DNA of 64,000 nt from Flavobacterium sp. CECT 9288. Its GTDB lineage: Bacteria > Bacteroidota > Bacteroidia > Flavobacteriales > Flavobacteriaceae. Under the pieces are notes generated by a model that did not search any database, was not told where the DNA came from, and worked only from the letters and a program-made list of their open reading frames with translations. The stretch's first letter is position 1, and each line of letters begins with the position of its first letter. The translations under genes were made by a program, and so were the position numbers. The stretch is from NCBI RefSeq assembly GCF_918731615.1, contig NZ_OU957226.1:1178001-1242000 (forward strand), given 5' to 3'. Of the stretch, positions 62,117-64,000 are shown in pieces.

Positions 62117-63320
62117 TTTCTAACTTCTCAAGTGTTTTTTTTATACTTTTTGCAATAGCCTCAGCCATTAATGGAGGTACAGCATTTCCTATTTGCTTAT
62201 ACTGTTGTGTTCGTGATCCTTCAAAAACAAAATTATCTGGGAAAGATTGTAATCTAGCAGCTTCTCTAGGTGTTATAGTCCTTTCTTGTTTATGATCAGG
62301 ATGTATAAACTGATTTCCATCTTTATATAAATGGGCAATAATAGTTTTAGACGGAAGGTCCCACCATTGAACTACATAACTATTATTGAAAACTCTTTGT
62401 TTTATATGATTCAGATCTGGCTTTTTTTCCAATAGGTCTGTAAAAGTCCATTTATTTTTGCTCATTGTTTTATACCGAAGCCTATCTTGTTCATTATGTG
62501 TTCTTGCAATATGATCTCTAAGTAATGTATCATTTTCATTTCTGATTTTTAATAGAAAATCATTTTGTACTTTTACATTATGCTTAGTTATAATTTTACC
62601 TTCACCTGGTTTAATAGCTGGCAAATCAGAAATTGCATCTTTAACAGTTACATATTTCTTTAAATTGTTTTTTGAATTTAATTCGTTCTCCGGACTATAG
62701 TGAGTCTTAATTATACCATCATAAATTTCAGACGGTTTTATCGACAAATCCTTTCTAGTCCCAATTAAAATAACTCTTTTTCTAATTTGTGGAACACCAT
62801 AATCACAAGAATTAAGAACCATATTTTCAGGTTCTTTTATTAAATTATATTTTTGTCCAAGTTCTTTTAGAATTTTCTTTAGAATTGGTTTCCCTTTTAT
62901 TTTTGCACTTAACAGCCCTGTAACATTTTCAAAAACAAAAACTTTAGGTTCAAAATGATTTAATATCTTGACATAGCTTTCAAATAAAAAATTACGTGGA
63001 TCATCAGCCATTCCTTTATCATCTTTAGCTCTACCGAGAGTTGAAAAACTTTGACAAGGTGGTCCACCAATAATTATGTCTACTTTTTTATCTTTTATTT
63101 CGTTTTTAATTTGCTCAATAATATTATCATTTGTTATGTCTGTTTCCAGGACAGATGCTTCTTCATCAGAATAACCATAATGTAGCATTCTTGTTTTTAA
63201 AGTTCTACAAGCATATGAGTCATATTCTACGTGGGTTAAACTTTTAAAATCTTGTTTATAGAACCCTTCGCTAAGACCACCACAACCTGCAAATAGATCT
63301 ATAAAAGTAAAATTACTCAT
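62109..63320 (-). CDS. DNA (cytosine-5) methyltransferase 1
   Basis: This 403-residue C5 methyltransferase has motif I FIDLFAGCGGLSEGF (6-20), catalytic Cys C89 in GGPPCQSFSTLG, VFENVTG, VPQIRKRV as motif VIII, and TPREAARLQSFPDNF with QIGNAVPPLMAEAIAKSI at the C-terminus. The recognition region differs from that of the second methyltransferase, so the two should have different targets or handle opposite strands of an asymmetric site. Its start overlaps the upstream regulator by 4 bp. Confidence 0.96.
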   Translation of the reverse strand: MSNFTFIDLFAGCGGLSEGFYKQDFKSLTHVEYDSYACRTLKTRMLHYGYSDEEASVLETDITNDNIIEQIKNEIKDKKVDIIIGGPPCQSFSTLGRAKDDKGMADDPRNFLFESYVKILNHFEPKVFVFENVTGLLSAKIKGKPILKKILKELGQKYNLIKEPENMVLNSCDYGVPQIRKRVILIGTRKDLSIKPSEIYDGIIKTHYSPENELNSKNNLKKYVTVKDAISDLPAIKPGEGKIITKHNVKVQNDFLLKIRNENDTLLRDHIARTHNEQDRLRYKTMSKNKWTFTDLLEKKPDLNHIKQRVFNNSYVVQWWDLPSKTIIAHLYKDGNQFIHPDHKQERTITPREAARLQSFPDNFVFEGSRTQQYKQIGNAVPPLMAEAIAKSIKKTLEKLENV

Positions 63321-63592
63321 ATATTTTTTGAATTATTTTTAAAATCATTAATTGAAACTTCAAATCCCAAAAACCAAGAAAACTTAGATAGGTAATCTAT
63401 ACTACAATTGAATTTTCCGCTTTCAATTTTAGAAATAGTTGTTCTACTTACTTTCATAATTTCGGCTAATTGTTCTTGGTTATAGCCTTTTTTTTCGCGG
63501 ATTTCACGAATGGATTCCCCCATCTTTATGCGACAGTCGTGGAGGTAACCTTCCATTGAATTCTCTTTTATTTGAGCGTCACTGTCTGTCAT
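63317..63592 (-). CDS. XRE-family controller-like regulator of the restriction operon
   Basis: A 91-residue protein with one HTH domain: GESIREIREKKGYNQEQLAE, then VSRTTISKIESGKFN as recognition helix. Small HTH proteins at the front of methyltransferase genes often act as controller (C) proteins timing restriction after methylation. It is translationally coupled to methyltransferase 1 by a 4-bp overlap. An internal start (M13) is possible, since residues 1-12 look unstructured. Confidence 0.88.
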   Translation of the reverse strand: MTDSDAQIKENSMEGYLHDCRIKMGESIREIREKKGYNQEQLAEIMKVSRTTISKIESGKFNCSIDYLSKFSWFLGFEVSINDFKNNSKNI

Positions 63593-63595
63593 TTT

Positions 63596-63838
63596 TTAAG
63601 CTTCTGTTATTTGTCTGGTAATAATTTCAATTGCTTCCTCTTTGCTTACCGTATTGCCAAATTCTTGTAATGATTCATCGTCTCTGTAAACTCCATTACG
63701 ATCATTCCAAGAAAGCCATTCTATTAAATCTAACCTAGACCAAGAATTTAATTCCGTTTCCAAAGCTTCTCCTCTCAATTCCATTAATTTATAGTATGGA
63801 TGTTTTAGTTTTTCTTCTTCGCTTATGTATATGCTCAT
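63596..63838 (-). CDS. Small hypothetical protein, 80 residues
   Basis: Acidic and mostly helical: MSIYISEEEKLKHPYYKLME, then SWSRLDLIEWLSWNDRNGVY. Its stop is 3 bp before the regulator start, so it is cotranscribed with the restriction genes. No family is recognised. It could be a small adaptor or an anti-restriction partner, but nothing in the sequence shows a function. Confidence 0.7.
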   Translation of the reverse strand: MSIYISEEEKLKHPYYKLMELRGEALETELNSWSRLDLIEWLSWNDRNGVYRDDESLQEFGNTVSKEEAIEIITRQITEA

Positions 63839-63874
63839 GATACTATCTTTTTAATTTTGCTCTCTTATTATTCT

Positions 63875-64000
63875 TTACTCTGGATTGACAAACAAGGTTC
63901 CTAAATGCTCAACCCCTTCATTATCAACCACCGTAAGCCAAACATTAGTTTCAACCCCATGAACTCCGTTAGAAAGATTTACTTCAATTTTTTGTTCACT
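63875..64000 (-). CDS. C-terminal end of an unknown protein (5' end outside window)
   Basis: A frame open from the window edge for 41 codons to TAA at 63875-63877 ends in VWLTVVDNEGVEHLGTLFVN and PE. It resembles a short beta-rich C-terminus. It lies 36 bp upstream of the 80-residue gene on the same strand, so the operon probably begins further right. Its identity cannot be judged from this fragment. Confidence 0.6.
   Translation of the reverse strand, partial: SEQKIEVNLSNGVHGVETNVWLTVVDNEGVEHLGTLFVNPE

Overview
The window looks like a chromosome segment of a member of the Bacteroidota, most likely a Flavobacterium-like flavobacterium. The evidence is low-GC coding sequence, a giant surface protein ending in a type B sorting domain of the type IX secretion system (T9SS), flavobacterial-type housekeeping proteins, and promoters matching the Bacteroidota pattern TTTG-N18-TAnnTTTG (the clearest are at 29183-29212 and 34824-34853, minus strand). 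No tRNA, insertion sequence or CRISPR array was seen.

1-29067 (minus strand) is one uninterrupted reading frame of at least 9,689 codons; its 3' end lies outside the window. It encodes a signal peptide, an N-terminal surface domain, a DUF11-like domain, 21 exact-period copies of an 81-residue Ig/PKD-like domain, a BIG2-like and two divergent Calx-beta domains, 66 exact-period 100-residue Calx-beta repeats, a C-terminal linker, and the start of a CHU_C/T9SS type B sorting domain. At DNA level the 300-bp array is built from nested block duplications, including a 5.7-kb segment that reads as identical in two places.

29.5-33.1 kb is a polyphosphate module (SixA-like phosphatase, ppk1, ppx). 33.1-47.3 kb is ordinary core genome: dnaX, RNase P RNA, a ClC channel, AlkD, gamma-glutamyltransferase, AcpH-like, glmM, a lipoprotein metalloprotease, a class V aminotransferase, a LpxL-like acyltransferase, a rhomboid protease and a SIMPL protein. 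47.3-51.8 kb holds a lodAB-type pair. The LodA-like protein, which carries the Cys and Trp expected to form cysteine tryptophylquinone, is fused to an N-terminal catalase-like domain; the partner is a LodB-like flavoprotein.

52.2-64 kb is a defence and toxin-antitoxin island. It contains an AbiEii-type nucleotidyltransferase with a HTH/DUF6922 partner, a three-gene HipBST-like system with three evenly spaced operator-like sites, a NUDIX hydrolase, and a tight minus-strand operon resembling the LlaJI type of restriction-modification system. That operon has two different C5-cytosine methyltransferases, a McrB-like AAA+ protein, a McrC-like DUF2357/PD-(D/E)XK nuclease, a small HTH regulator, and a 214-residue protein of unknown family that may be a separate DNA-recognition subunit.

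The strongest candidates for something new are the catalase-LodA fusion, the LlaJI-like operon with its extra subunit, the HipBST-like locus with its operator series, and the architecture of the giant repeat gene.
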